Source: Trebonia sp963811335
GTDB lineage: Bacteria > Actinomycetota > Actinomycetes > Streptosporangiales > Streptosporangiaceae
DNA length: 64,000 nucleotides
NCBI GenBank assembly: GCA_963811335.1
Contig: CAWERB010000018.1
Coordinates: forward strand, 1-64,000
Direction: 5' to 3'
Part shown: piece after piece, positions 17,567 to 25,765 of the stretch
Layout of the letters: each line of letters opens with the position of its first letter
Position numbering within the stretch: the first letter of the stretch is position 1
The notes under the pieces: generated by a model
What the model was told of the DNA's origin: nothing
The model's input: only the letters and a program-made list of their open reading frames with translations
The model's database searches: none
Program-made: the position numbers and the translations under genes

Positions 17567-17827
17567 CTAACTAGCGCTGGCGCTCGTGCTCTCGGCGGCC
17601 GACGAGCCGAGCCGCGGGAACGGCTCGGTGGAGAAGATCACCTCGACCGGCACCTCGAAGTACCCGGCGATGCGCAGCGCCAGGTAGAGGCTGGGGGAGT
17701 ACTCGCCGCGCTCCAGGTAGCCGACCGTCTGGTAGTGCACGCCGAGCGCGTCCGCGAGCTCGCGCCGCGATACCTTCCGCTCGGCGCGCAGCATCGCGAT
17801 CCGGTTGAAGACCGCCTCGTTGCTCAT
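17567..17827 (-). CDS. XRE-family transcriptional regulator (86 aa)
   Basis: A compact helix-turn-helix of the Cro/CI type (NRIAMLRAERKVSRRELADA, then LGVHYQTVGYLERGEYSPSL) followed by the tail EVPVEVIFSTEPFPRL. The helices and length match the small YgzD-like regulators that end ABC exporter operons. Its ATG overlaps the permease stop (ATGA), so it is the third gene of the transporter operon and probably an autoregulator. Confidence 0.88.
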   Translation of the reverse strand: MSNEAVFNRIAMLRAERKVSRRELADALGVHYQTVGYLERGEYSPSLYLALRIAGYFEVPVEVIFSTEPFPRLGSSAAESTSASAS

Positions 17828-18669
17828 GTCGGCCGCAGCATAGCCCGCTCGCGCCGCGCCGCCACCCGCGACCCCGACTCGCGCCGCGCCATCCGGCGCA
17901 GCACCGGCGGCGCGGCGGCGAGCCCGGCCACCGACCACAGCGCCAGCGCGAGGAACACCAGCGGCAGCCGCCACGACCCGTCGATCTCGACCGATGCCAG
18001 GCCGGGCGGCAGCAGCGCCGCGCGCATCCCGAGTCCGAGCCAGTACATCGGGAACAGCTGGCCGATTCCCTGCAGCCAGCCGGGCAGGTGGGTGATCGGG
18101 TAGAAGATCCCGGAGACCGCGGTGAGCGCGCCGAACGGCAGCAGGACCAGCGCGATGAACCGCGGACTGGGCAGCAGCGAGCCGAGCGTGATGCCGAGCG
18201 GGATCGTCGCGGGCAGCCCGAGGACCGCCACCCAGGCGAGCGTCGCCAGGCCGGGAGCGGTCAGCCGCACGCCGGGGAACGCGACCAGCCCGAGCACCAG
18301 CGTTATCGCCAGCCCGAGCAGCGTCGTCGCGGAAATCAGGGTGACCTTCCCGATGACGTACGCGGTCATCCCGTCCGGCGTCGCCTTGGCGCGCAGCAGC
18401 GTGCCGTCCTCCCGGTCGACGGACAGCAGCCCGACCACGCCGAGCAGGCCGCCGAACGCGAAGCTCATCCCGATCACGCTCGGCAGCGTCAGCGACCCGA
18501 GGGAGAACGAGGTGCCAGGCACGCGATGGCCGCGCATCAGGAACAGCACCAGGATCTGGATCAGCGTCAGGAAGGTGTTCTGGAACAGGTCGGGCCAGTA
18601 GGTGAGCAGGTGCCGCAGCTCGATGCCGCCGCGGGCGAGCCCGAGGCGCGCCGCGCGCGGGCCGTTCAC
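17824..18669 (-). CDS. ABC-2 type exporter permease (DrrB-like)
   Basis: Start GTG at 18669 overlaps the ATPase stop (GTGA). The 281-aa protein has six membrane helices, including TFLTLIQILVLFLMRG, GMSFAFGGLLGVVGLLSVDR and LPATIPLGITLGSLLPSP, and the ABC-2 signature region SGIFYPITHLPGWLQGIGQ. Such permeases pair with DrrA-like ATPases to export drugs or lipids. The reading frame extends upstream, but that part lies inside the ATPase gene and is not used. Confidence 0.87.
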   Translation of the reverse strand: MNGPRAARLGLARGGIELRHLLTYWPDLFQNTFLTLIQILVLFLMRGHRVPGTSFSLGSLTLPSVIGMSFAFGGLLGVVGLLSVDREDGTLLRAKATPDGMTAYVIGKVTLISATTLLGLAITLVLGLVAFPGVRLTAPGLATLAWVAVLGLPATIPLGITLGSLLPSPRFIALVLLPFGALTAVSGIFYPITHLPGWLQGIGQLFPMYWLGLGMRAALLPPGLASVEIDGSWRLPLVFLALALWSVAGLAAAPPVLRRMARRESGSRVAARRERAMLRPT

Positions 18670-19541
18670 TGCTCGTACTCCGCGACAAGTGCCATGTAGG
18701 TGTCCTCCAGGTTCGCCCGCCGTACCTCTAGGTCCGCGACGGCCGCGCCGTACTGGGCGAACAGCTTGCGGGTGAACGCGGTCGCCTCGCCGGTCGGGTG
18801 CACGTAGCGCTGCCCGTCGAGGGTCCACCTGACCTCGGCCTGCGCCGACATCCGCAGCGCGAGCTCGTCAGGCGAGCCGTCGGCGATGATCCGCCCGCCC
18901 GCCAGGATCAGCACCCGGTCGGCGAGCTTCTCCGCCTCGGCGAGGTCGTGCGTGGTGAGCAGCACGGTCGCCTGCTCCCTGTCCGCGAGCCGGTGCACGA
19001 GCTCGTGGAACTCCCGCCGTGCCCGCGGGTCGAAGCCGGCCGTCGGCTCGTCGAGGAACAGCAACTCGGGGCGTCCCACGATGCCGATCGCGACGTCGAG
19101 CCGCCGCCGCTGCCCGCCGGACAGCCGCCCGATCCGCAGGCCGGCCTGAGCGGTCAGCCCCACCAGGTCGATCAGCTCGGCGGTGTCCCACGGCCGGGGA
19201 ATCTCGTCCGTCGCGTACCGCGCGTAATAGCTGCCAAGGTGCTGCAGCAGCTCGCGTACCCGCCACTTCGCGTGGTCCCGCCACGACTGCAGCACGACCC
19301 CGAGCCGCGCCCGCCACCGCTCGTCCCCGTGTTCCGGGTCGCTGCCCAGGACGCTCACCTGCCCGGCCGACCGGGCGCGGAACCCCTCGAGGATCTCGAT
19401 CGTGGTGGTCTTACCCGCGCCGTTCGGCCCGAGGAGCGCGACGACCTCCCCGGTGCGTATGTCGAAGTCGATGCCGTGCAGGACGTCGGTGGTCCCGTAC
19501 CGCATCCGCAGGCCGCGCACTTCCGCTGCAACATCAGACAT
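18666..19541 (-). CDS. ABC exporter ATP-binding protein (DrrA-like)
   Basis: Walker A LLGPNGAGKTTT (~38), signature RLSGGQRRRLDVA (~140), Walker B LLFLDEPTAGFDP (~160) and the switch His in LLTTHDL are intact. The C-terminal ~70 residues form the small extension typical of DrrA/CcmA-type exporters. The ATG at 19541 (MSDVAAEVRG) is chosen; an in-frame TTG lies three codons earlier. First gene of a three-gene operon with the permease and XRE regulator. Confidence 0.9.
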   Translation of the reverse strand: MSDVAAEVRGLRMRYGTTDVLHGIDFDIRTGEVVALLGPNGAGKTTTIEILEGFRARSAGQVSVLGSDPEHGDERWRARLGVVLQSWRDHAKWRVRELLQHLGSYYARYATDEIPRPWDTAELIDLVGLTAQAGLRIGRLSGGQRRRLDVAIGIVGRPELLFLDEPTAGFDPRARREFHELVHRLADREQATVLLTTHDLAEAEKLADRVLILAGGRIIADGSPDELALRMSAQAEVRWTLDGQRYVHPTGEATAFTRKLFAQYGAAVADLEVRRANLEDTYMALVAEYEQ

Positions 19542-19546
19542 GATGT
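19531..19546. promoter_or_regulatory. palindrome ACATCA-GACA-TGATGT over the exporter start
   Basis: Perfect 6-bp arms separated by four bases cover the start codon of the ATPase gene. The upstream ~60 bp is AT-rich (CTACTACAAGTAATAAAAG) and is the likely promoter. The site could be the operator of the XRE protein encoded at the operon's end, or chance. Confidence 0.3.
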
Positions 19547-19751
19547 ACAAAAGATAGCAGACCTACTACAAGTAATAAAAGACCTTTATCCACCCCGCCT
19601 TGCGGTACCCCTGCACCCCCCGCTCCGCTGCCGTATAACAGCAAGAAGCTGACTAATAGTGAACGATAACAGGAAGGATTGCCGTCTGCCGTCCCGGTAC
19701 TCCCAATCACTTGGAACGAGGCGGGACTCGGCGTCGCGGCGAGGCGGGCTC

Positions 19752-20663
19752 TCAGCGGGCGTAGGCCGCCGGGAAGCCCTCGCGCCAGCTGGGATAACGG
19801 AGGGTCCAGCCGAGCTCCTTCTTCGCCTTCGCGTTGGACGCGCCGCGTGCTTCGGTCATCATCGGCAGCAGCTTGCCCATCAGCAGGGCGGCGATCCAGG
19901 CGGGAACCCGGTAGGGCGGCTTGGCCCCGAGGGCGGCGGCGAGGGCGGGCAGCCAGTCGCGCATCGGCGCGGGCTCGTCGTCGGTGACGTTGTAGATGCC
20001 CGGCTCGGCCTCGAGCGCGAGCACGGTCGCGGCGGCCGCGTCGTGCACGTGGATGAACGACATGACCCCGCCGCCGTTCCCGATCATGGGGAACCGGCGC
20101 TTGCCGACCGCCTCGATCATCGCGTTGTGCTCATCGCCGTAGAAGCCGCCGTAGCGCAGCGCGATCCCGCCCCCCGCGGTGACCGCCTGGTCATTGTGCG
20201 CCATCGCCCCGACCATCAGCCGCGCCGAGGGCGGTGGATCGAAGAGGGGATCGTTCTCGTCCTTCACCGGGCCCCCGGTATGCGCGTAACGGAAGGGGGC
20301 GAAGCTCTGCGCGATGAACCGTGGCACGCCGGCCTCGCGGGCGGCGGCGAGCACGTTGTCGGTGCCGTCGGTGCGCAGCCGGTTGGTCGGCGCGAACGCG
20401 CGGTCCATGTTGCGGGAGAACGAGATCCCGGTCAGGGCCGTGGCCTGGTAGATGATCGCGTCGGGACGCGCCGCGGCCACCGCCGCGCGCACCGCGCCCG
20501 GGTCGAGCACGTCGAGCACCGCCGGCTCGGCGCCCAGGGACTTGAGGTACCCGGCCTTCGCCGCCGACCGTGAGGTGCCGGTCACCTGGTGGCCGCGCTC
20601 GGCCAGCTGGGGCACGAGGCGGCTACCGATGGCGCCGCCCGCGCCTACCACGAGAACTCGCAT
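19752..20663 (-). CDS. NAD(P)-dependent epimerase/dehydratase (extended SDR)
   Basis: The opening MRVLVVGAGGAIGSRLVPQL contains the GxxGxxG nucleotide motif of the epimerase family. Typical later segments are ARPDAIIYQATALTG, NRLRTDGTDNVLAAAREAGV, FIHVHDAAAATVLALE and GIYNVTDDEP. The usual YxxxK is not obvious, as in several atypical members. The gene is divergent from an ECF41-type sigma factor, which in actinobacteria is habitually encoded next to an epimerase, oxidoreductase or carboxymuconolactone decarboxylase that it controls. Confidence 0.85.
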   Translation of the reverse strand: MRVLVVGAGGAIGSRLVPQLAERGHQVTGTSRSAAKAGYLKSLGAEPAVLDVLDPGAVRAAVAAARPDAIIYQATALTGISFSRNMDRAFAPTNRLRTDGTDNVLAAAREAGVPRFIAQSFAPFRYAHTGGPVKDENDPLFDPPPSARLMVGAMAHNDQAVTAGGGIALRYGGFYGDEHNAMIEAVGKRRFPMIGNGGGVMSFIHVHDAAAATVLALEAEPGIYNVTDDEPAPMRDWLPALAAALGAKPPYRVPAWIAALLMGKLLPMMTEARGASNAKAKKELGWTLRYPSWREGFPAAYAR

Positions 20664-20689
20664 GACGTTCCTCCGTCTGGTTGCCCCGC

Positions 20690-20730
20690 TGTCACACCGG
20701 GCCGATTACCCGTGTCACTGTTACTGACAC
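20690..20730. promoter_or_regulatory. divergent promoter region with TGTCACA and dyad GTGTCACTGTTACTGACAC
   Basis: TGTCACA at 20690-20696 resembles the -35 element described for ECF41 sigma factors, with a CGTG 14 bases further on. A 19-bp dyad at 20712-20730 has perfect arms GTGTCA and TGACAC. Both lie between the epimerase and sigma-factor genes. Autoregulation is likely but inferred. Confidence 0.45.
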
Positions 20731-20746
20731 GGCGGCTGGAGGGAAC

Positions 20747-21631
20747 GTGACCGGAGTGCGCGAGGAAGAGCGGGCAGGCGGCTGGCTGACGGAGCGGTTC
20801 GAGGAGCACCGGCCCCGGCTGCGCGCGGTGGCCTACCGGATGCTCGGCTCGCTCGACGACGCCGACGACGCGGTGCAGGAGGCGTGGGTCAGGTGCAGCG
20901 CGGCCGGCGCCGAGGATGTCGTCAACCTCGGCGGCTGGCTGACCACGATCGTGACCCGGGTCTGCCTGAACGCGCTGCGCGCCCGCGCCGCCCGCCCGGA
21001 GGCCCTGGCCGGCCCGCGCGTGCCCGACCCGGTGCTCAGTCCCGCGGACGGCCCGACGCCGGAGCAGGAGGCCCTGCTCGCCGACTCGGTCGGGCTCGCG
21101 CTGCTCGTGGTGCTCGATGCGCTGACCCCGGCAGAACGGGTGGCGTTCGTGCTGCACGACGTGTTCGACGTGCCGTTCGGCGAGATCGCCCCGATGCTGG
21201 ACCGCACGCCGGACGCCGCCAGGCAGCTGGCCAGCCGGGCGCGGCACCGGGTCAGGGCGGCGGGCACGCGCGCGCCGGACGGCGGGATCGCCGCGCAGCG
21301 GGCCGTGATCGACGCGTTCTTCGCCGCGGCGCGGGCCGGCGACCTGGCCGCTCTCGTCGAGCTGCTCGACCCGGACGTGGTGCTGCGCACCGACGGGTTC
21401 GCGGCGGCGCCAGCGGTGCTGCACGGCGCCGCCGCCGTGTCCAGCGCCGCCGTGGCCGGCGCCAGCCCGCACGCGGAACTGCAGCACGTGCTGGTCAACG
21501 GGGCCGCGGGCGTGCTCATCACGCTGCGCGGCCGCCCCGCCGCGCTGATGGCGTTCACCATCGCCGGCGGCAAGATCGTCGCGGTCGACGGCATCACCGA
21601 CCCGCACCGGGTGCGCCGCCTGGTCAGCTAG
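20747..21631 (+). CDS. ECF sigma factor, ECF41/SigJ type with SnoaL-like C-terminal domain
   Basis: The sigma-2 region (LRAVAYRMLGSLDDADDAVQ, then EAWVRC) and the sigma-4 region (LTPAERVAFVLHDVFDVPFG, then EIAPMLDRTPDAARQLASRA) are followed by a ~110-residue SnoaL/NTF2-like domain (AQRAVIDAFFAAARAGDL to VDGITDP). In ECF41 proteins this fused domain replaces an anti-sigma factor and modulates activity. The GTG at 20747 is preferred because GGAGGGAAC precedes it. Length 294 aa is normal. It likely drives the divergent epimerase gene and itself. Confidence 0.88.
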   Translation: MTGVREEERAGGWLTERFEEHRPRLRAVAYRMLGSLDDADDAVQEAWVRCSAAGAEDVVNLGGWLTTIVTRVCLNALRARAARPEALAGPRVPDPVLSPADGPTPEQEALLADSVGLALLVVLDALTPAERVAFVLHDVFDVPFGEIAPMLDRTPDAARQLASRARHRVRAAGTRAPDGGIAAQRAVIDAFFAAARAGDLAALVELLDPDVVLRTDGFAAAPAVLHGAAAVSSAAVAGASPHAELQHVLVNGAAGVLITLRGRPAALMAFTIAGGKIVAVDGITDPHRVRRLVS

Positions 21632-21697
21632 CGCGCTCCGCATCCGGCCCGGCGCGGTGGCCTAGCCGCGGCCGGGCACCGGCTAGGCTGCGGTGAC

Positions 21698-22300
21698 ATG
21701 CGGATTCCTGGCGACGCGGCGATCCTCGCGCTGCACGAGCGGCACGCGCCGACGCCGCAGGCGCTTGATGCGGTGTACTCGCACTGCCGGATCGTGTGCG
21801 ACATCGCCGGGCAGTTGCACGCGCGCTCGCACCTCGACGGGGACATTGGCCTGGTGCGCGCCGGGGCGCTGCTGCACGACGTCGGGGTCTACCGGCTGTA
21901 CGACGCGGCGGGCCGGCTCGACCATGCTCAGTACATCCGCCACGGGCTGCTCGGCTACGAGCTGCTGCGCACGGAGGGGCTGCCCGAGGCGGTCTGCCGG
22001 TTCGCCGTGCGGCACACCGGGGTCGGCATCACCCGCGAGGACGTGCTGCGCCAGGAGCTGCCGCTGCCGCCGGCCGATTACGTCGCGGAGACGCCCGAGG
22101 AGGCCCTGGTCATGTACGCGGACAAGTTCCACACCAAGACCGCGCCCCCCGCGTTCCTCACCGCCGCCGCGTACGCCGTGAGCGTCCGCCGGTTCGGCGC
22201 GGGCAAGGTGGCCGCCTTCGACGCGATGCGCGCCGTGTTCGGCGACCCCGACCTGGCCCCGCTGACCGCGGCCTACGGCCAGCGGGTCATCGGCGACTGA
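21698..22300 (+). CDS. HD-domain phosphohydrolase
   Basis: HD-superfamily metal ligands are visible: His in CRIVCDIAGQLHAR-region helix, HD in GALLHDVGVYRLY (~55), His in FAVRHTGVGI (~105) and Asp in MYADKFHTKT (~145). At 200 aa this resembles small HDIG-type proteins that hydrolyse phosphomonoesters or phosphodiesters, often nucleotides. No partner gene suggests its substrate; it lies 65 bp after the sigma factor gene and may be co-transcribed. Confidence 0.8.
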   Translation: MRIPGDAAILALHERHAPTPQALDAVYSHCRIVCDIAGQLHARSHLDGDIGLVRAGALLHDVGVYRLYDAAGRLDHAQYIRHGLLGYELLRTEGLPEAVCRFAVRHTGVGITREDVLRQELPLPPADYVAETPEEALVMYADKFHTKTAPPAFLTAAAYAVSVRRFGAGKVAAFDAMRAVFGDPDLAPLTAAYGQRVIGD

Positions 22301-22351
22301 ACCGTGAGCCTTTGCCGGAGTGCTCGTAAGCCTTCCGACTGACTGAAGGTG

Positions 22352-23083
22352 TCAGTCTCCGTCGACCGGCCTGCTGTACTCCTTCATGGCCTGCTCGGTC
22401 ACGCTGCTGGTGACGAGCTCCATGCTCCAGGGGCCGGTGTTGAGGTCGAAGTCGCGGCCGAAGCCGACCCACTTGCCGGTCATCTTCCTGCCGGTCGGCT
22501 GCAGCAGGAACTGGATCGCGCCGTGATAGACCGCGCCCTGGTAGTAGCCGGCCGGGTTGGTCTCCTCGGTCCACGTGCCGGTGAGGACCTGGCCGTTAGC
22601 GGTCAGGTCCATCAGCAGGCGCGACCGTGATCCCGGCATGGACCGGACCTGCAGCCGGGCGCCGTGGTGGACGACGGCGACGTAATGGTGGCTGGTGAAG
22701 GTGGCCCCGCGGCCGGTGGACTCGTAGTCGTAGCCGCTGAGCCAGATTCCGGTCAGCGGGCCCGGCTGGGCCTTGGGGTCGGCCAGGGGTATCCACGGGC
22801 CCGACCCGGTAGTCAGGACCTCGTCGGGGTCGAGGCCGTAGCGCTCAGCGGCGGTGTCGAACCCGAGGCTGGCGACCGGCCTGCCCGTCAGGTACTCCAG
22901 GGCGCGGATGTAGACCGCTCGCGGCAGGGCCACCTCCCCGGCTTCCCAGCGCTGCACGAGACGCTTGGTGCAGCCGTTCGGCGTGCCGAGCCGCTGCCCG
23001 GCGTCGCGTATCGCCAGGGCCATCTCGTCCTGGCTAAGCCGCAGGGCCAGGCGTGCCTGCCGCAGTGCCACGTTCGGGGCCAT
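22352..23083 (-). CDS. XRE-type DNA-binding protein with C-terminal sensor-like domain
   Basis: An N-terminal helix-turn-helix (LRQARLALRLSQDEMALAIR) with a conserved variant (GCTKRLVQRWEAGEVALPRA) is followed by ~150 residues rich in beta-strands and aromatic pairs (GIWLSGYDYESTGRGATFTS; AGYYQGAVYHGAIQFLLQPT). The second part looks like a lipocalin-like or ligand-binding barrel and is not a family I can name. MAPNVALR at 23083 is the most natural start; MSTLGIMAP at 23101 is an alternative. The upstream ACGTC-rich AT-richer stretch (23110-23180) is probably a divergent promoter. Confidence 0.7.
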   Translation of the reverse strand: MAPNVALRQARLALRLSQDEMALAIRDAGQRLGTPNGCTKRLVQRWEAGEVALPRAVYIRALEYLTGRPVASLGFDTAAERYGLDPDEVLTTGSGPWIPLADPKAQPGPLTGIWLSGYDYESTGRGATFTSHHYVAVVHHGARLQVRSMPGSRSRLLMDLTANGQVLTGTWTEETNPAGYYQGAVYHGAIQFLLQPTGRKMTGKWVGFGRDFDLNTGPWSMELVTSSVTEQAMKEYSRPVDGD

Positions 23084-23252
23084 GATCCCGAGAGTACTCA
23101 TGCCGCCCATAGCCCGCAACGTCGTTCTTACGCCCATAAAGACGTCTAAACGACGTCCCATTTGACATCGCAATGTCGTCATGCGGAAGCGTAGTGTCGT
23201 TAGCGGTCGGGCCCAGGGACGGCCGAGGCCGACGGTTCTGCCAGGACGCACG

Positions 23253-23465
23253 ATGAGCGAGGATGACACGGACTTCACGCGGATGGACGACCCGCAGTTC
23301 CTCGGTGAGCGGGCGCGCGTCCGTGAGCTACTTGAGCACCTTCCCTTGGAGCATCACGACTACGGCAGGCTCGCCGCGCGTTACCGGGCCATGCAGGAAG
23401 AGTTCTTCCGCAGGGCATCGATCGCGAGGTCACAGGCGGGCGGGGAGGCTCCGGCCGATGAATGA
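23253..23465 (+). CDS. small acidic/helical protein of unknown function (70 aa)
   Basis: MSEDDTDFTRMDDPQFLGER is followed by the helical ARVRELLEHLPLEHHDYGRL and AARYRAMQEEFFRRA. Such short proteins recur in actinomycetes next to helix-turn-helix genes, but no function is known. It is divergent from the XRE gene, and its stop overlaps a downstream start codon (ATGA). Confidence 0.55.
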   Translation: MSEDDTDFTRMDDPQFLGERARVRELLEHLPLEHHDYGRLAARYRAMQEEFFRRASIARSQAGGEAPADE

Positions 23466-23498
23466 CAAGGCGCGGACGATCACCATTCTTTCTCCAGG

Positions 23499-24077
23499 GT
23501 GGGCTCGGCTGCCCGCGGGGGGCGGGCACGACTAGGCCGATCCCGCCGGCGCGGCGGGCGGGGACTGTACGGCGGCAAGTCCCCGCCCGCCGCAACGCCG
23601 GGCGAGCGGTCCAGGCCTGGACCGTGGCGGCCGGGCAGCTGGATAACAGCAAGAAGCGCGGGAAGCTACTGCCCGGATCCCGGCGGCAGCGGGCAGCTGC
23701 CGAAGACCAGCGCGCAGCAACTGGGGGTCAGCGGCCCCCGGTTCCGGGCGGCCGAGCAAGCCTGCCAGCCGCTGTACCCGGCGAGCAGCGGGTCGTTCCA
23801 GCAGCAGGTCCAGGAATGCGAGACCACCGGCGACTGCCCGCAGGCCGTGGTGCAGCAGGCGCTGACCGTCATGCGCCGGTACGCCCAGTGCATCCGCATC
23901 CACGGGGTCCCGGGTTTCCCCGACCCCACCCTCGACTCCGAGGGCCGCCCGTACTTCAACGTCAGCGCGGCGGGCCTCAGCCACGCGTACACGCACTCAG
24001 CGCAGTTCACCGCCAAGGATGCCGCGTGCGAGCGCCTGGTCGGCGGCTCGGGCGGCGTCCCCGTGCCGGTGGGTTGA
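23499..24077 (+). CDS. conserved secreted-type protein upstream of an efflux operon, N-terminus uncertain
   Basis: Only the second half is convincing: FRAAEQACQPLYPASSGSFQ, then ALTVMRRYAQCIRIHGVPGF-PDP and the Cys near the C-terminus (AACERLVGG). The M/C-x-R-x-HGVPxFPDP signature marks a family of actinobacterial lipoproteins usually encoded beside MacB-type exporters. Those have a signal peptide with lipobox; here the N-terminal ~60 residues are Arg/Gly-rich and show none, so the beginning is probably frameshifted or lost. It directly precedes the adaptor gene. Confidence 0.5.
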   Translation: MGSAARGGRARLGRSRRRGGRGLYGGKSPPAATPGERSRPGPWRPGSWITARSAGSYCPDPGGSGQLPKTSAQQLGVSGPRFRAAEQACQPLYPASSGSFQQQVQECETTGDCPQAVVQQALTVMRRYAQCIRIHGVPGFPDPTLDSEGRPYFNVSAAGLSHAYTHSAQFTAKDAACERLVGGSGGVPVPVG

Positions 24078-24081
24078 TGTC

Positions 24082-24998
24082 ATGGGCATGAGGAAACCGC
24101 GCCGCCCGGGCCGCTGGGCGGCACTGGGCATCGTGGTCGTGGCCGCGGCCGGGTCGGTGTGGGCGTGGCGGGCCGGGGCGTTCACCCGGGCAGCCCCGTC
24201 AGGGACGGGGTCACCGGGGGCGCCCGCGCCGGCGACGGCGGCGGTGACCCGCCGGAACCTTGTCGCCGCCACCCCGGTGACCGCGACGCTGGGGTACGCG
24301 GGCTCTTACCTTGTCACCGGGCAAGTACCTTGTCACCGGGCAAGGCGGCGGCACGCTGACCTGGCTGCCGTCGCCTGGGCAGGTGATCGCTCAGGGGCAG
24401 CCGCTGTACAAGACCGGTAACGGCCCCGCAGGGAACCCTCTCGCTGGGGCAGGCGGTGTTCGAGCCGGAGGCGCTGCGGGTCGCCCAGGTGACCGGGCGC
24501 CTGGGCGGCGCGGCGGACGGCCCGGTGCTGACCGCGACGTCAGGGCGGCACGTGGTGACGATCCCGCTGGACGTCTCCGAGGAGTCGCAGGTCGCCACGG
24601 GTGCCGCGGTGAGCGTCACGCTGCCGGACGGGACGACCACGCCCGGCGTGGTCACCTCGGTCGGCACGGTGGCGACAAGCACGGCCGGGCCGGGCGGTAA
24701 CTCCGCCACGACGGTCCCGGTGCAGGTCAAGCTGGACGACCCGCGGGCGGCCGGAACCCTGGACCAGGCGCCGGTGACGGTGAACATCACCACCGCCGCA
24801 GCGAGCGACGCCGTGGCGGTGCCGGTGACGGCGCTGCTGGCGCAGGCCTCCGGCGGGTACGCGGTCGAGCTGGCCGGCCCGGGGGACACCCGGCGCTTGG
24901 TGCCGGTCACCCCGGGGATCTTCGACGACGCCGACGGCCTGGTCCAGGTGACCGGCGCGCTGACCCCGGGGATGCGCGTCGTCGTGGCGGCGACGTGA
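24082..24998 (+). pseudogene. efflux periplasmic adaptor (HlyD/MacA-like), broken by duplication and deletion
   Basis: MGMRKPRRPGRWAALGIVVV begins a signal-anchor typical of actinobacterial MFP adaptors; then VTRRNLVAATPVTATLGYAG. A 19-bp tandem duplication at 24307-24344 shifts the frame inside GSYLVTGQGGGTLTWL. After LYKTGN (~24420) another shift joins directly to APQGTLSLGQAVFEPEALRV, so the ~90-residue peptidoglycan-binding-like middle found in relatives is missing. The C-terminal barrel half (24456-24998) is intact: VVTIPLDVSEESQVATGAAV, VTALLAQASGGYAVEL and TPGIFDDADGLVQVTGALTP. Without repair, no full adaptor can be made, though the ATPase and permease downstream are intact. Confidence 0.75.
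24307..24344. repeat. 19-bp tandem duplication inside the adaptor gene
   Basis: TACCTTGTCACCGGGCAAG is present twice without interruption (24307-24325 and 24326-24344). Removing one copy restores the conserved reading GYAGSYLVTGQGGGTL. Because 19 is not a multiple of three, the duplication by itself inactivates the gene. Confidence 0.9.
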
Positions 24999-25765
24999 CG
25001 GCCGGCGCGCGACCCGCCGCCGCGGCGGCGGCGAGCCGGGTCCGGCCGGCCCAGGTGTTTGAGCTGGACCAGGTGGCCAAGGTTTACCCAGGAGCCCCGC
25101 CGGTGCGGGCGCTCACCGGGGTGAGCCTGACGGTGCACGCCGGGGAACTGGCCGCGATCGTGGGCCCGTCGGGCTCGGGCAAGTCCACGCTGCTGCATCT
25201 GATGGGCACGCTGGACAAGCCGACAAGCGGCACCGTCCGGGTCACCGGCCTTGACGTGGCCCAGCTGACCGACCGGCAGCTGGCCGCGCTGCGGGCATCG
25301 CGGATCGGGTTCGTGTTCCAGCAGTTCTTCCTCGCCGAGCACCAGAGCGTGCTCGGCAACGTGGCCGACGGGCTGCTGTACGCCGGCTTGCGGCGCGGCG
25401 AGCGGAAGCGGCTGGCGCTGCAGGCCCTGGACCGGGTCGGGCTGGCCCATCGGGCCGCCGCCCGGCCGACCCAGCTGTCGGGCGGAGAACGCCAGCGGGT
25501 CGCGATCGCGCGGGCGGTCAGCGGCGGCCCGCCCGTGCTACTGGCCGACGAGCCGACCGGCAGCCTCGACTCGGTCACCGGCGCCTCCATCCTGGCCCTG
25601 CTTGAGGAGCTCAACACGCAAGGCACCACGGTCATCATCATCACCCACGACCACGCCGTCGCCGCGCGGACGCGGCGGCGCATCGAGGTGCTGGACGGGC
25701 ACGTCATCGCCGACACCGGCGCCGATACCAGCACGGGCGCCGGCCGAAGAGGAGAACCAGCTTGA
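24995..25765 (+). CDS. MacB-type ABC exporter ATP-binding protein
   Basis: Walker A IVGPSGSGKST (~54), FVFQQFFL Q-loop, signature QLSGGERQRVAIARA (~165) and Walker B VLLADEPTGSLDS (~185) identify the LolD/MacB class. A GTG start overlaps the adaptor stop, and the end overlaps the permease start, giving the order adaptor-ATPase-permease. It energises mechanotransmission-type export of an unidentified compound. Confidence 0.9.
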   Translation: MTAGARPAAAAAASRVRPAQVFELDQVAKVYPGAPPVRALTGVSLTVHAGELAAIVGPSGSGKSTLLHLMGTLDKPTSGTVRVTGLDVAQLTDRQLAALRASRIGFVFQQFFLAEHQSVLGNVADGLLYAGLRRGERKRLALQALDRVGLAHRAAARPTQLSGGERQRVAIARAVSGGPPVLLADEPTGSLDSVTGASILALLEELNTQGTTVIIITHDHAVAARTRRRIEVLDGHVIADTGADTSTGAGRRGEPA

